Source of the DNA: Bifidobacteriaceae bacterium
GTDB lineage: Bacteria; Actinomycetota; Actinomycetes; Actinomycetales; WQXJ01
Assembly (NCBI GenBank): GCA_031255075.1
Contig: JAIRTF010000311.1
Coordinates: 1-8,257, forward strand
Direction of reading: 5' to 3'
Length of the DNA stretch: 8,257 nt
Shown here: positions 1 through 6,568 of the stretch, in pieces
Layout of the letters: every line of letters begins with the position of its first letter
How positions within the stretch are numbered: position 1 is the first letter of the stretch
The notes under the pieces: model-generated
What the model was told of the DNA's origin: nothing
The model's database searches: none
Seen by the model: the letters and a program-made list of their open reading frames with translations, nothing else
Position numbers and translations under genes: made by a program

Positions 1-341
1 GCCGGGTCGACACAGAAATAGTCCGGTTCAATGTCCACAAACACCGGTGTGGCGCCGGCCAGGGCCACCGAGTTGGCGGTGGCCGCAAAGGTGAAGGACG
101 GCACTATGACTTCATCGCCTGGGCCCACGCCCGCTGCCAGCAGACCCAGCAGCTGACCGGAGGTACCAGATGAAACGGCCACACATTCGCGGCCGCCGGC
201 CAGGGCCTGGGCAAACTCCTCTTCAAAGGCCGCCACCTCCGGCCCCTGGGCAATCATGCCGCTGCGCAACACGCGGTCAACGGCGGCCCGTTCTTCTTCG
301 CCAATCAGCGGCTTGGCCGCCGGTATGAAGCTTTCAGTCAT
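1..341 (-). CDS. DegT/DnrJ/EryC1/StrS sugar aminotransferase, WbpE-like (C-terminus outside window)
   Basis: This is the N-terminal 113 residues of a PLP-dependent sugar-nucleotide aminotransferase (fold type I). It opens MTESFIPAAKPLIGEEE, then shows the family's RSGMIAQGPEVAAFEEEFA segment (residues 27-44), the phosphate-binding SSGTSG (57-62), GDEVIVPSFTFAATAN (75-90) and GATPVFVDIEPDYFCVDP (96-113). All of these are standard landmarks of the family. The PLP-binding lysine lies beyond the left edge and cannot be checked. The ATG at 341 is supported by GAGGAGGC (351-358) nine bases upstream, inside the end of the acetyltransferase gene, so the two genes are probably translated together. Known WbpE enzymes transaminate UDP-3-keto-2-acetamido-uronic acid to the 3-amino sugar. 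Placing this protein at that step is inferred from the adjacent WbpD-like gene; other amino-sugar substrates are possible. The truncation is only the window edge. Confidence 0.93.
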   Translation of the reverse strand, partial: MTESFIPAAKPLIGEEERAAVDRVLRSGMIAQGPEVAAFEEEFAQALAGGRECVAVSSGTSGQLLGLLAAGVGPGDEVIVPSFTFAATANSVALAGATPVFVDIEPDYFCVDP

Positions 342-346
342 GGGGT

Positions 347-937
347 TTAAGCCTCCTCTAGTGTTTCGCCCACTTGCTTGTAGCGCGCGCCGGTGGCCGG
401 GCAGACCCAGAACGGCGCCGTATCCGGCTTCAACGGATGGCCGGCTTTGCCTACCCAGCCAACCCGCCGGGCGGGCACACCCACCATCAGCGCGTAGGCC
501 GGAACATCTTTGACCACCACGGCTCCAGCCGCCACAGTGGCCCATTCGCCAATCGTGACCGGGGCCACGCAAACCGCCCGGGCGCCGATGGCCGCCCCGC
601 GGCCGATGTCCACACCGACCAGGTCCCAGTCTTCGCCGCTCTTGAGCGACCCGTCCGGGTTGATGGCGCGCGGATAGGTGTCATTCGTCAACACCACCGC
701 CGGCCCAATGAACACGCCATCTGCCAGGTTGGCCGGCTCATAGACCAGCGCGTAGTTCTGAACCTTGCAGTTGTTGCCCAGGCTGACGCCCGTGCCGATG
801 TAGGCTCCGCGTCCCACCACACAGTCGGTGCCGAGCTGTGCTTCCTCCCGCACCTGAGCCAAATGCCAAATCTTGGTGCCGTCGCCAATGGACGCGCGGC
901 TATCTACGTCCGCGCTGGGCGCGGCGAAAAATCCCAC
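347..937 (-). CDS. WbpD/WlbB-type UDP-3-amino-uronate N-acetyltransferase (left-handed beta-helix)
   Basis: This protein of 196 residues has hexapeptide repeats throughout (IGDGTKIWHLAQV, LGTDCVVGRGAYIGTG, DGVFIGPAVVLTND, IGRGAAIGARAVCVAPVTIGEWATVAAGAVV). It ends the helix with the classic KDVPAYALMVGVPARRVGW (143-161). The family forms trimers and uses acetyl-CoA to acetylate the 3-amino group of UDP-2-acetamido-3-amino-2,3-dideoxy-D-glucuronate. The LTND motif holds the Asn (residue 85) that lines the active site in WlbB-type enzymes. A short tail follows with a CPATGARY motif (179-186), common in this subfamily. I chose the GTG at 937 because AGGAGA (947-952) lies nine bases upstream and the protein then begins MGFFAAPSADVD, matching the family start. 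A TTG at 955 would add six residues (202 in total) but has no good ribosome site. It lies directly upstream of the aminotransferase (5-base gap). The exact substrate is inferred. Confidence 0.9.
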   Translation of the reverse strand: MGFFAAPSADVDSRASIGDGTKIWHLAQVREEAQLGTDCVVGRGAYIGTGVSLGNNCKVQNYALVYEPANLADGVFIGPAVVLTNDTYPRAINPDGSLKSGEDWDLVGVDIGRGAAIGARAVCVAPVTIGEWATVAAGAVVVKDVPAYALMVGVPARRVGWVGKAGHPLKPDTAPFWVCPATGARYKQVGETLEEA

Positions 938-946
938 TTGTCTGAG

Positions 947-953
947 TCTCCTC
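947..953 (-). promoter_or_regulatory. Ribosome binding site deciding the acetyltransferase start
   Basis: The minus strand reads GAGGAGA here, with a nine-base spacer to GTG at 937-935. The motif overlaps the alternative TTG at 955 and so argues against that longer start. Confidence 0.6.
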
Positions 954-1040
954 AATTGTTGTTGGCCCGCTGCGTCCCACCTTATCCCAGCCGACCTTCG
1001 GCCTGCTTGAAGCTGGGCGCGCGTCGGTCTGACCGGCCCG

Positions 1041-2240
1041 TCAGCTTTTCAGAGCCAGCGTCCGGGCCAGTATTCGGGCGGACAGGGTGCCATCATGCAC
1101 GCTCTTGGCAAAGGCTGGGCCGCGGGCGGCCAGTTCGCGGTACGCCTCGCGTTCCGCCAAGATCTTCTCTATCCCCTGGCCGATGCCGCCGCCCGCCACC
1201 TCATCAATCGGCAGTTCCAGCCCGGTGGTCTCCGCCACGACAGCCCGTGCCGCCGCGCCCACTTGGCTGACCACCAGCCGGCCCATGGCCATGGCTTCGA
1301 CGGCGGCCACGCCGTACAGACCGAGCCGGAATTGATCCACCACCACATCAGCGGAGGCGTACAGCTCCAACACCTCTGCGTGGGTCAGGTTTTCCGCCAT
1401 GACCAGTTCAATCCGGCCGCCTTCCGCCAGTTCCCTGAGCTGGCCGGCAATCAGGTCGGTGCCCTTGAGTAGGGGGTTGGAGGGGATGTGGACCACTCGT
1501 GGCACTTCGCGTTGTAGGACCGGCCCGGCTGGCGGGAGCCCGTTGGTTTGAACCACCACCGGGCACCAGGTCGCGTCCTTGACCTGGGCAACCAGGTCTG
1601 GTGTGGACACCAACTGCGGCAAGCCCAGGTTCGGAACCGCCCGGCGGCGGCGCTTGGCTGTTGCCTCCTGGGCGGCGGTTTGGTCCTTCAAAGCTTTCCG
1701 AGCGTTTGCGTCCCGCGGTTCCGAACCTGGGAGCCGGCCGCCTAGACGGACATCTGAACCGTGCCAGATGAAGGCTACGTTCAGGCCCACGGTTTGCAGA
1801 GCCAGGGCTTCTTTGGCGACCGAATAGCCGAACAGCCGGCCGAACAGCGGTCGGCCTGATTCGATCAGCACCGCGTCAAACGAGTCAGCCACCCGTTGGA
1901 ACTGTTCCGATTGGAAAGCCGCCGGGGCGGCGTTGATCGAAACTGGCTGGAGGTAGGTGGCGGCGAAACCGGCTTCCAATCCGGCCGCGAAGCACCAATT
2001 GGCGGTCCTGGCCAGCCCTTCTTGTTCCAGGGCTCCAGCCCAAGCCGCGCCTTGACCAGCGAAGTTGGATGGGGCTATCAGCACCCGTGGGCGGGCGCCG
2101 GCGCCAGGTGGGGCCAGCGCCAGGCTGGGCGGCGGCCCCAGGCGGCTCCACTTGGCGCGCTCCAACAACCGGTCCAGCGGTGCCGGCAGGTACTGCCGGC
2201 CGCGCGTCACGCACTGGCGCGAACCGCTTGCTGACACCAT
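1041..2240 (-). CDS. GT-B fold glycosyltransferase (GT4/group 1-like)
   Basis: This 399-residue protein transfers a sugar from a nucleotide sugar, probably in surface polysaccharide assembly in the cytoplasm. The N-terminal Rossmann half starts at PRVLIAPSNFAGQGAAWAGA (51-70) and includes FIWHGSDVR (157-165). The C-terminal half has HIPSNPLLKGTDLI (251-264), a nucleotide-sugar domain signature. It also has SADVVVDQFRLGLYG (296-310) followed by VAAVEAMAMGRLVVS (311-325), the conserved acidic motif of retaining GT4 enzymes. No membrane segment or signal peptide is seen. The first 50 residues are a low-complexity, basic, proline-rich stretch. ATG at 2240 is chosen because GGGAGGAGG (2249-2257) sits eight bases upstream; a start at 2306 would run into the start of the divergent gene. 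A 103-base gap separates it from the acetyltransferase downstream, so co-transcription is likely but not certain. Donor and acceptor cannot be read from the sequence. Confidence 0.88.
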   Translation of the reverse strand: MVSASGSRQCVTRGRQYLPAPLDRLLERAKWSRLGPPPSLALAPPGAGARPRVLIAPSNFAGQGAAWAGALEQEGLARTANWCFAAGLEAGFAATYLQPVSINAAPAAFQSEQFQRVADSFDAVLIESGRPLFGRLFGYSVAKEALALQTVGLNVAFIWHGSDVRLGGRLPGSEPRDANARKALKDQTAAQEATAKRRRRAVPNLGLPQLVSTPDLVAQVKDATWCPVVVQTNGLPPAGPVLQREVPRVVHIPSNPLLKGTDLIAGQLRELAEGGRIELVMAENLTHAEVLELYASADVVVDQFRLGLYGVAAVEAMAMGRLVVSQVGAAARAVVAETTGLELPIDEVAGGGIGQGIEKILAEREAYRELAARGPAFAKSVHDGTLSARILARTLALKS

Positions 2241-2297
2241 CCCGGCGCCCTCCTCCCGTGTTAGGATCAAGCCGTTTACCAGCGTAAAGGATAGGTC
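2241..2297. promoter_or_regulatory. Divergent intergenic region between the two glycosyltransferase genes
   Basis: These 57 bases lie between two divergent starts and must carry or adjoin promoters for both, unless the promoters lie inside the coding regions. For the plus gene, TAGGAT (2262-2267) fits the actinobacterial -10 pattern TAnnnT, and AAAGGA (2286-2291) is a ribosome site six bases from the TTG start. I find no good -35 at 16-19 bases. For the minus gene, GGGAGGAGG (2249-2257) is its ribosome site, and TATCCT (on the minus strand, about 2291-2296) could be a -10, also without a clear -35. Promoter positions are therefore tentative. Confidence 0.4.
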
Positions 2298-3614
2298 TTG
2301 CCACACGTCGCATACATCGCCTGGGGTTTTCCGCCATCGCGATCCGGCGGCACCTACCGGCAGTTGGCCACCGCCAACGCTTTGGCCGCGGCCGGCCTGG
2401 ACACCACCGTCATCACCGTTGAGCGGCGCGTCTTCACCGACATCACCGGCGCCGATGAATCATTGGAAGCCCTGGTGGACCCGCGGATCAAAGTGATCCG
2501 TACCAAGTTTGCCTGGCCGCTGCGGGAAACCGACCAGGCCCGCTGGTCTCCCCTCAGACGACTGGCGCCAGGGCCCTGGCGCAAAGCCCGGGTGCTGTTT
2601 GAGAGCGCCGTTTTCCCCGAAGTTGGCTACGCCGAATGGCGCCGCGCCCTGCGGGCCGCTTTGCGAGAGCTCCACCGCGAACACCCCATAGACCTGGTGT
2701 TGGCCACCGCCAACCCGCATGTGGCGTTCGCTGCCGCCCACAACTTCCACCAGGCCACCGGCGTGCCGTTCATCATGGACTACCGCGACGGCTGGTCGCT
2801 GGATGTGTTCTCCGGTGAAGACCAATTCTCCGCCCGGGACCGGCGCAGCTCCTTGGAGCAGCGCTACTTGAAAGACGCCACCCAAGCCTGGTTCGTCAAC
2901 AGCCCAATTCGCGATTGGTACGCCCGGCGCTACCCGGAGGCCGCTGGCCGCTTCCGCAAAGTCTCCAACGGCTGGGATCCCGATCTGCTCCGGTTGTCCG
3001 CCGCCCCCAGGCCTCCTGAGAAGCGGCCGCTCACCTTTGGGTATCTGGGCACTGTGTCTGGGAAGGTGCCGATTGCCGAATTGCTCGAAGGGTGGCGCTT
3101 GGCCCGGGCGGATGGTCTGGTGCCCGCGGATGCGGTCCTCAAAGTGGGCGGCTACATCGGATTCTTCAACGCCGTTGCCGACCTGACCAGAGACGCCGCT
3201 GGGCGGCAGCTGTTGTCCGCCGCCGATGACGCCGTGGAGTTCACCGGAGCGGTGCCGAAAACTGAGGTCGGAGCTTTCTACGAGTCACTCGATGTGCTGG
3301 TGTTGGCGCTCGGTGCGGGGCGCTATGTGACCTCTGGAAAGGTCTTCGAATACATGGCCACCGGCAAACCGATTGTCTCTGTCCACCCGCCCGATTCGGC
3401 GGCCAGTGAAGTCCTGGACGGCTACCCGCTGTGGGCCCGGGTCTCAGCCGTTGAACCGGCTGATGTGGCGCAGGCTCTGGGCGAAGGCGCCCAAATGGCC
3501 GCTCGATTGACACCAGAGTTGCGGGATGCGGCCCTGGCTCATGGCGCTGAATACACTCGGTCCCGCCAACTGGGACCGGCCATCGCTGAACTCAAAGCGT
3601 TGCTGGACCAGTGA
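2298..3614 (+). CDS. Glycosyltransferase family 4 protein
   Basis: This 438-residue GT-B glycosyltransferase has the usual length for GT4. The N-terminal acceptor-side domain begins HVAYIAWGFPPSRSGGTYR (3-21), with the Gly-Gly loop and Arg typical of the family, then LATANALAAAGLDTTVITVE (23-42). It also contains FIMDYRDGW (158-166) and the linker VSNGWDPD (222-229). The C-terminal donor domain has LTFGYLGTVSGKVP (245-258), VEFTGAVPKTEVGAFYESLDVLVL (313-336) and SGKVFEYMATGKPIVSVHPP (346-365). The last carries the conserved acidic residue and the nucleotide-sugar loop. No membrane segment is seen. The start is TTG at 2298, supported by AAAGGA at 2286-2291 and by the Rossmann strand beginning at once. 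It is transcribed away from the other glycosyltransferase and ends convergently on the minus cluster. It probably adds a sugar to a polysaccharide repeat unit; the specific linkage is unknown. Confidence 0.92.
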   Translation: MPHVAYIAWGFPPSRSGGTYRQLATANALAAAGLDTTVITVERRVFTDITGADESLEALVDPRIKVIRTKFAWPLRETDQARWSPLRRLAPGPWRKARVLFESAVFPEVGYAEWRRALRAALRELHREHPIDLVLATANPHVAFAAAHNFHQATGVPFIMDYRDGWSLDVFSGEDQFSARDRRSSLEQRYLKDATQAWFVNSPIRDWYARRYPEAAGRFRKVSNGWDPDLLRLSAAPRPPEKRPLTFGYLGTVSGKVPIAELLEGWRLARADGLVPADAVLKVGGYIGFFNAVADLTRDAAGRQLLSAADDAVEFTGAVPKTEVGAFYESLDVLVLALGAGRYVTSGKVFEYMATGKPIVSVHPPDSAASEVLDGYPLWARVSAVEPADVAQALGEGAQMAARLTPELRDAALAHGAEYTRSRQLGPAIAELKALLDQ

Positions 3615-3617
3615 CCC

Positions 3618-3636
3618 TCCTTCACTGAGTGAAGGA
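3618..3636. terminator. Hairpin at convergent gene ends (possible bidirectional terminator)
   Basis: TCCTTCAC / GTGAAGGA form a perfect 8-bp stem (3618-3625 with 3629-3636) around a 3-base loop. It starts four bases after the stop of the plus-strand glycosyltransferase and overlaps the last codons and stop of the convergent minus gene. There is no T-tract on either side, which is common for actinobacterial hairpins but lowers certainty. Confidence 0.5.
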
Positions 3637-3912
3637 ACGCCAACAGGCCAAATGCCAATGGCGTCGCATTTCAACTGCGGCCGTCGCGCCCAGCAGCGAA
3701 TCTGCCTCCCACACTGCCACCTGCGTTTGCCCAACAGTGATGTTCCGGCCACAACCAGGGCAAATCATCACCTTGGTGGCGGCCTTCGGTGGGGCTTGGA
3801 AATAGTCCAGACCGTCGTTGCCCTGAACGCGTCTGGGCGCTCCGCCGCGAGCGCGGGTCAGATCCAATGGCCGGCCCTGCGCCGGCTTCGGTCTACGCGC
3901 ACGCCTTGGCAT
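3622..3912 (-). CDS. Small Cys/His zinc-site protein of the actinobacterial 'ATP/GTP-binding protein' family
   Basis: This is a 96-residue protein. It has a basic N-terminus (MPRRARRPKPAQGRPLD), then CPGCGRNI (51-58) and a C-terminal RRHWHLACW (83-91). Cys51, Cys54, His85 or His87, and Cys90 look like a single zinc site. I recognise this layout, with a basic RPL-containing head, a CPGC motif and RRHWH.ACW, from short actinobacterial proteins often labelled 'ATP/GTP-binding protein'. No P-loop (GxxxxGK[ST]) is present, so that label is unsupported. Function is unknown; the basic head could bind nucleic acid. It lies 36 bases downstream of the membrane protein, in the same direction and probably the same operon. 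Only a weak ribosome site precedes ATG at 3912. Its stop falls inside the shared hairpin with the convergent glycosyltransferase gene. Confidence 0.8.
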   Translation of the reverse strand: MPRRARRPKPAQGRPLDLTRARGGAPRRVQGNDGLDYFQAPPKAATKVMICPGCGRNITVGQTQVAVWEADSLLGATAAVEMRRHWHLACWRSFTQ

Positions 3913-3948
3913 CCGGTCATGTTACCTGGCCGGGTTGTGCGGAGGCTG

Positions 3949-4590
3949 TCAGGCGGTGGCTGGGGCCGGCGCGGCATCGGCGAAAAAGCGACTGGTCACC
4001 GGGTGCGCCAACAACGCGCCGACCGCCAACCAAGCCGTGAACACCAGGACCGTCAATACTCCGGGCGACCAAGGCGCCATTGTCAACCACAGCAGGACCA
4101 ACGCACCCAAGCCGGCTGCCACAATTCGCGCCCAAGCCTTACCGCGAGTCACCTGGATGGCGCAAACGGTTTCCGCCACTCCCACCAACAGGGCAATCAG
4201 CCCAGCCAAAAGAGCCGGTCCGGCCCCATTGCGGGCCATCCCGGCGGACACCGAACCGACCGCGCCAACTGCGTGAATCATGGACATGATCAGCAACAAC
4301 GCCGCCACCACCGAAACTGTAGCCGGGCGGGTAGCGCCAGATTGGGTCCTGGACCCTTCCTTGGCTTCAACCCAAGACGGGCTGCCATCCAAAGCTGCGG
4401 CGCCCATCTCCAAATCCTCAACAGCCTGCCAGGCATCCACCTCTTGAATCGGTGGTAAATCCATGTCATCAACCACCGGCACCGGCCGCAGCGGCGGGCG
4501 GCCAAGATGGGCGGACTGTCCACCCCAAATCTCGATTGCACAAGGTGCTGCGGGCTCGGCAAAACCGCGCTGCAAGACACCTGCTGACAC
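3949..4590 (-). CDS. Uncharacterised membrane protein with four predicted helices
   Basis: This is a 213-residue protein that I do not recognise. Residues 1-88 are soluble and rather acidic, with a Pro-rich stretch and VVDDMDLPPIQEVDAWQAVEDLEMG (39-63). Four hydrophobic segments follow at about 91-113, 124-147, 153-172 and 176-197. The tail is short and Ala/Pro-rich. The ARNGAG and TRGKAWAR loops suggest the N-terminus faces the cytoplasm. Start GTG at 4590 is chosen because GAGGAG lies five bases upstream. It sits 86 bases after nucS and 36 bases before the zinc-site gene, so it is probably transcribed with them, unless the hairpin at 4609-4632 stops transcription. There is no enzymatic motif and no signal for transport. 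A long reading frame on the opposite strand covers this region and is a GC-driven shadow. Confidence 0.75.
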   Translation of the reverse strand: MSAGVLQRGFAEPAAPCAIEIWGGQSAHLGRPPLRPVPVVDDMDLPPIQEVDAWQAVEDLEMGAAALDGSPSWVEAKEGSRTQSGATRPATVSVVAALLLIMSMIHAVGAVGSVSAGMARNGAGPALLAGLIALLVGVAETVCAIQVTRGKAWARIVAAGLGALVLLWLTMAPWSPGVLTVLVFTAWLAVGALLAHPVTSRFFADAAPAPATA

Positions 4591-4608
4591 TGGGGCTCCT
4601 CATACAAA

Positions 4609-4632
4609 CTTGGGGGACTTTCGACCTCCAAG
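4609..4632 (-). terminator. Weak hairpin between nucS and the membrane protein gene (terminator or attenuator)
   Basis: On the minus strand CTTGGAGG pairs with CCCCCAAG (seven pairs and one A-C mismatch) around an 8-base loop, followed by TTTGT. It lies in the 86-base gap after nucS and ends about 18 bases before the GTG start of the next gene. It could partly stop or slow transcription there. It is short and imperfect, so it may have no function. Confidence 0.3.
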
Positions 4633-4676
4633 GTAGCGGTCTGGGCAGCGTCAAGTCCAGGCCGGTTCACCGCCAA

Positions 4677-5372
4677 CTAAAACAGTCTGGCCGTCGGGTC
4701 TTCCATGCCACGCATTGAGTCGTAATCCAACACGACGCAGTCAAGCCCTCTATCCTCTGCCAACACACGGGCTTGCGGTCGAATGGCTTGGGCTGCCAGG
4801 ACTCCCCTAACCGGTGACAGCAAAGGATCTCGGTTCAGTAATTCCACGTATCTGGTCAGCTGCTCCACACCGTCAATCTCAGCCCGGCGCTTGACCTCCA
4901 CAGCCACGGTGCCGCCATCTGCCGCCCGAAGCAGTAGGTCAACCGGGCCAATGGCGGTGGCATACTCCCGTCTGATGAGCCGCAAGTCCGGGCCGATCAG
5001 TTCCACCTGCTGGGCCAACAACTCCTGCAGATGGGCCTCCACGCCGTCCTTGACCAGGCCGGGCTCCTGGCCCAGCTCTTCGTTCCAGTCATGCACAATG
5101 CGGTGGATTTCGATCCGCAGCCGATCTGCCGTCTTGGCCTGGGTGACCTGCCAAACCTCTTGAACTCCGCGGGCTGCGTCCTCTTCGCCCGGCTGCGACA
5201 CCTGCACCTTGCAGGGCGGGTTCATCCAGTTCAGCGGCTTGTAGGAGCCGCCGTCGGAATGGATCAACACCGATCCGTCCGCATTGAGCACCAGCAACCG
5301 CTTAGCCAGATCAAGATGGGCTGACAGCCTTCCCGAATAGTCCACGGCGCATTCCGCCACCACCAATCTCAT
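4677..5372 (-). CDS. nucS: Endonuclease NucS / EndoMS, mismatch-specific
   Basis: This 231-residue protein matches NucS over its length. NucS cuts both strands at mismatched base pairs and carries the non-canonical mismatch repair of actinobacteria and some archaea, replacing MutS/MutL. The N-terminal DNA-binding and dimer domain includes SVLIHSDGGSYKPLNWMNPP (34-53). The C-terminal RecB-like nuclease domain has EYATAIGPVDLLLR (136-149) and VAVEVKRRAEIDGVEQLTRY (156-175), with putative metal-binding Asp145, Glu159 and Lys161. RGVLAAQAIRPQARVLAEDRGL (189-210) is also highly characteristic. The protein ends ARLF, close to the C-terminal clamp-binding tail of the family. Its ATG overlaps the stop of the upstream lipoprotein gene by one base (TGATG), suggesting coupled translation. 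All catalytic residues are present, so it should be active. The C-terminal 'LRLF' of better-known homologues reads 'ARLF' here. Confidence 0.97.
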   Translation of the reverse strand: MRLVVAECAVDYSGRLSAHLDLAKRLLVLNADGSVLIHSDGGSYKPLNWMNPPCKVQVSQPGEEDAARGVQEVWQVTQAKTADRLRIEIHRIVHDWNEELGQEPGLVKDGVEAHLQELLAQQVELIGPDLRLIRREYATAIGPVDLLLRAADGGTVAVEVKRRAEIDGVEQLTRYVELLNRDPLLSPVRGVLAAQAIRPQARVLAEDRGLDCVVLDYDSMRGMEDPTARLF

Positions 5373-6568
5373 CAGGCCAACCCCGCTTCAATCTTGGCGG
5401 CCAGGACCCGGACGGCCGCTTCATCGACCAACTTGGCTAGGTCTGGCGAATCCTTGGCGGCCGCCACCAGGCCGTCCAGCGCGGCCAAGCCAGTGGTCAG
5501 GTCCCCCATCACCGCCAGGTCGCCGCCGGCCGTGACAAAGCGCGTGATTCGTTCAGTCACCGGCACCTGGGCCACTGCTGTGGCCGTCAGTGAATCCGAA
5601 GTCACCACGCCGGTCCAGCCAAGTTGATTCCGGAGGAGATCAGTGACCACCTTTGGGGAATAAGCGGCGGGTGCGTCTGGGTCGATCTGCGTGTAGGTGG
5701 CCAATGACATCAACACCATGGTTGGCTGGGCTGCCAACGCCAGCCGGAAGGCTTCCAGCGAATCGCTCTGCGGGCTGGTCACCGAATCGCGGATGCCTTC
5801 GGCTGTGAAATCGGTATTGCCGGTGACAAATCCCAGACCTGGGAAATGCTTGACTGCTGATCCCACTCCGGCTTCATTCAGTCCCGTCACCACTGCCGCC
5901 GCGTGGGCGCCATTTCCGGCCGGGTCCAGCCCGAAGTCTCTGTCCAAGGCGCCAATCGGGGCGTTCGCTCCGCGATTGGCCAGGTCAACGCTGTCCGCCA
6001 CCGGGGCGAAATCCAAGTTGATGCCATTGGTCCTGAGCTGGCCGCCCCAGACGGCTGCTTGGCTGGTCAACGCATCGGCTGTCATGGCGCCCTGCTCCAC
6101 CGCCGGTGGAATAGTGGCGAATCCCTCCCCCTTCAGCCGCTGCACCCGACCGCCTTCCTGGTCTGCGGCCAGCCAAGGCTTGATTTCCTGCGCTGCCGCA
6201 GCCGCGGTCAGTTCGGTGGTGACAGCGGCCACTTGGCTGGCGGAGGTCCAACCGGTTCCGAGTAGCAGCACGCCGCCCACTCCCCTGTCCCTGACCGCAG
6301 CGACCGCATCCGTTGTTGGTGTTCCGGACAGCAGCGGCACCATCACCAACTGGGCCGCTTTCTGCTCCAGGCTCATGTTCTTGACCCGATCGCGGGCCAG
6401 GTCCTGGCTGCTGGGCGCTGTTGGGCTGGGCGGCGCCGGCGGCGGCGATTTGGCTGCTGTCGGCTCCGGTGATCCAGCCGAAGGTTCCGGCCCTGCCGCT
6501 GGAGCCGCACAACTGGCGACCAAAGCAGCCACACACCCCACCACCCACAACCGAGAGATTCGTCTCAC
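5372..6568 (-). CDS. GH3 beta-N-acetylhexosaminidase-like lipoprotein (NagZ/LpqI-like)
   Basis: This is an exported glycoside hydrolase family 3 protein of about 398 residues, probably acting on peptidoglycan or other GlcNAc-containing glycans outside the membrane. From the GTG at 6568 the signal peptide reads MRRISR, a hydrophobic core, then VASC, a good lipobox with Cys20. A Pro/Ala/Ser-rich linker follows. Counting from this start, the TIM-barrel domain shows VGGVLLLGT, WLAADQEGGRVQRL (132-145), INLDFAPVADS (183-193), AVKHFPGLGFVTGNTDF (238-254) and GVVTSDSL (320-327). The Asp in SDSL is the expected nucleophile. The loop that usually reads KHFPGHGD...DSH, with the catalytic His, instead reads KHFPGLG...GNTDF, so that His is missing. 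No start has a strong ribosome site; a GTG at 6607 would add 13 residues before the signal peptide. It overlaps nucS by one base. Confidence 0.87.
   Translation of the reverse strand: MRRISRLWVVGCVAALVASCAAPAAGPEPSAGSPEPTAAKSPPPAPPSPTAPSSQDLARDRVKNMSLEQKAAQLVMVPLLSGTPTTDAVAAVRDRGVGGVLLLGTGWTSASQVAAVTTELTAAAAAQEIKPWLAADQEGGRVQRLKGEGFATIPPAVEQGAMTADALTSQAAVWGGQLRTNGINLDFAPVADSVDLANRGANAPIGALDRDFGLDPAGNGAHAAAVVTGLNEAGVGSAVKHFPGLGFVTGNTDFTAEGIRDSVTSPQSDSLEAFRLALAAQPTMVLMSLATYTQIDPDAPAAYSPKVVTDLLRNQLGWTGVVTSDSLTATAVAQVPVTERITRFVTAGGDLAVMGDLTTGLAALDGLVAAAKDSPDLAKLVDEAAVRVLAAKIEAGLA

Noticed and set aside
990..1002. Small hairpin GCCGA-AGG-TCGGC in the gap between the glycosyltransferase and acetyltransferase genes
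   Set aside because: A 5-bp stem without a T-tract is expected by chance in GC-rich DNA; too weak to call a terminator.
374..1270. 298-codon plus-strand open frame opposite the acetyltransferase and first glycosyltransferase
   Set aside because: It is antisense to two well-supported genes, has a Pro/Arg/His-rich composition and no recognisable motif; a GC-driven shadow.
2241..2306. Longer start (2306) for the first glycosyltransferase
   Set aside because: It would overlap the start of the divergent gene, whereas ATG at 2240 has an excellent ribosome site.
3622..3912. True ATP/GTP-binding function
   Set aside because: No Walker A or other nucleotide-binding motif is visible; the name is a database habit.
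3526..4458. 310-codon plus-strand open frame
   Set aside because: It overlaps the end of the GT4 gene in another frame and runs antisense to two minus genes; Gln/Arg/His-rich with no family features.
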